Shown: positions 7,234 through 7,478 of the stretch, piece after piece | Layout of the letters: each line of letters opens with the position of its first letter | How positions within the stretch are numbered: position 1 is the first letter of the stretch | Assembly: GCA_016222925.1 (NCBI GenBank) | Contig: JACRQB010000169.1 | Span: 1 to 7,478, forward strand | From: Nitrospirota bacterium | GTDB taxonomy: Bacteria > Nitrospirota > Nitrospiria > Nitrospirales > Nitrospiraceae | Length of the DNA: 7,478 nt | Reading direction: 5' to 3' | Notes under the pieces: model-generated | Databases searched by the model: none | What the model saw: only the letters and a program-made list of their open reading frames with translations | What the model was told of the DNA's origin: nothing | Translations under genes and position numbers: made by a program

Positions 7234-7478
7234 GTGATGAGCGGGGGCGAGCTTGTGGTTTCAGGTCCGGTGCCTGTGCGCATCCGGTCGCCGCCCTGGC
7301 TTTCCACCGGCGGGCGGCGTCGATCATGCCCGCGCGACGCGAACAACCGCGTCGTCTTCCGCGGTCACTCCTCCGCATCGCGCCCGCCGACCCGCCAGGG
7401 TGCGGCGGCCTCTCCGTCTCCTTTGTCGTCGCTGTGTGGCCTCCACGCCTGGTGAGAGGCCAACACATCAACTCTAAC
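7234..7478. other. GC-rich right flank without a recognisable gene
   Basis: These 245 bases are clearly richer in G and C than the housekeeping region. Several frames are open by chance: the last transposase frame on the plus strand continues to the window edge, and a minus-strand frame starts near 7471. None shows a ribosome-binding site, a known motif or a continuation of the interrupted integrase. It is probably non-coding or degraded island DNA, or the edge of another element beyond the window. Confidence 0.5.
7434..7466. repeat. Long hairpin near the right edge
   Basis: GTGTGGCCTC (7434-7443) pairs with GAGGCC-A-ACAC (7456-7466), and an inner CAC (7444-7446) pairs with GTG (7452-7454) around the loop GCCTG. 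This gives about 13 base pairs with two single-base bulges. There is no T-run on either side, so it is not a standard terminator. A structural end of another mobile element or a recombination site are possibilities only. Confidence 0.45.

Noticed and set aside
6974..7471. 165-codon minus-strand frame across the IS right end and flank
   Set aside because: It crosses the IS end, is antisense to the transposase catalytic region, and is low-complexity arginine-rich. It looked like a possible integrase upstream half but has no such motifs.
6909..7478. Long open plus-strand frame from the transposase C-terminal part into the flank
   Set aside because: It only lacks stops by chance in GC-rich DNA. 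The part beyond 7206 is not transposase and no start site supports a fusion.
7438..7478. Integron attC site at the right edge
   Set aside because: The GTTAGAG at the edge fails the last consensus position, no matching RYYYAAC partner is found at the right spacing, and no integron integrase is in view.

Overview
The window looks like chromosomal DNA of a Gram-negative, Nitrospira-like bacterium. This is inferred from protein style and gene arrangement only; no search could be run. It has two parts: an ordinary housekeeping region (about 1-5745) and the edge of a decayed integrated element attached to a tRNA gene (about 5720-7478).

Left part, minus strand: the first 63 codons of an unrecognised gene run off the left edge (1-189). 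A candidate promoter and a 23-bp near-palindrome lie upstream of it. Then, in transcription order from 2431 down to 450, come an nfeD gene and a slipin/stomatin (SPFH) gene. This is the well-known pairing of a membrane-bound ClpP-class protease with its stomatin partner. Here nfeD is broken into two overlapping frames. The protease domain and the membrane/OB-fold domain are both well preserved, but roughly 35-40 codons between them, including the first conserved membrane helix, seem to be missing, and the frame changes at the join.

Centre, plus strand, 2570-5603: a tight four-gene cluster. It encodes a tRNA m1A58 methyltransferase (trmI), a short-chain dehydrogenase/reductase, shikimate dehydrogenase (aroE) and shikimate kinase (aroK). 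Stops and starts overlap at trmI/SDR and at aroE/aroK, so the cluster is probably one operon. AroE and AroK catalyse consecutive steps of chorismate synthesis. trmI may be read from a leaderless mRNA, because a good -10 box sits 7 bases before the chosen ATG.

Right part: a tRNA-Arg(UCG) gene (5668-5744) with its own -35-like element is followed by the 3' half of a tyrosine-recombinase (integrase) gene on the opposite strand. The integrase frame runs into the tRNA, the usual layout of an island integrated at a tRNA 3' end. It carries a frameshift and is cut off by an IS630-family insertion (6271-7231) that has TA duplications in a CTAG context. The IS transposase is itself dead, with two frame changes and six stops. 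The missing front of the integrase is not found beyond the IS. The last 245 bases are GC-rich and hold no gene I can recognise, only a long hairpin. I see no convincing new biological system. The most notable points are the split nfeD, the nested decay at the tRNA, and a changed cofactor-loop motif in AroE.
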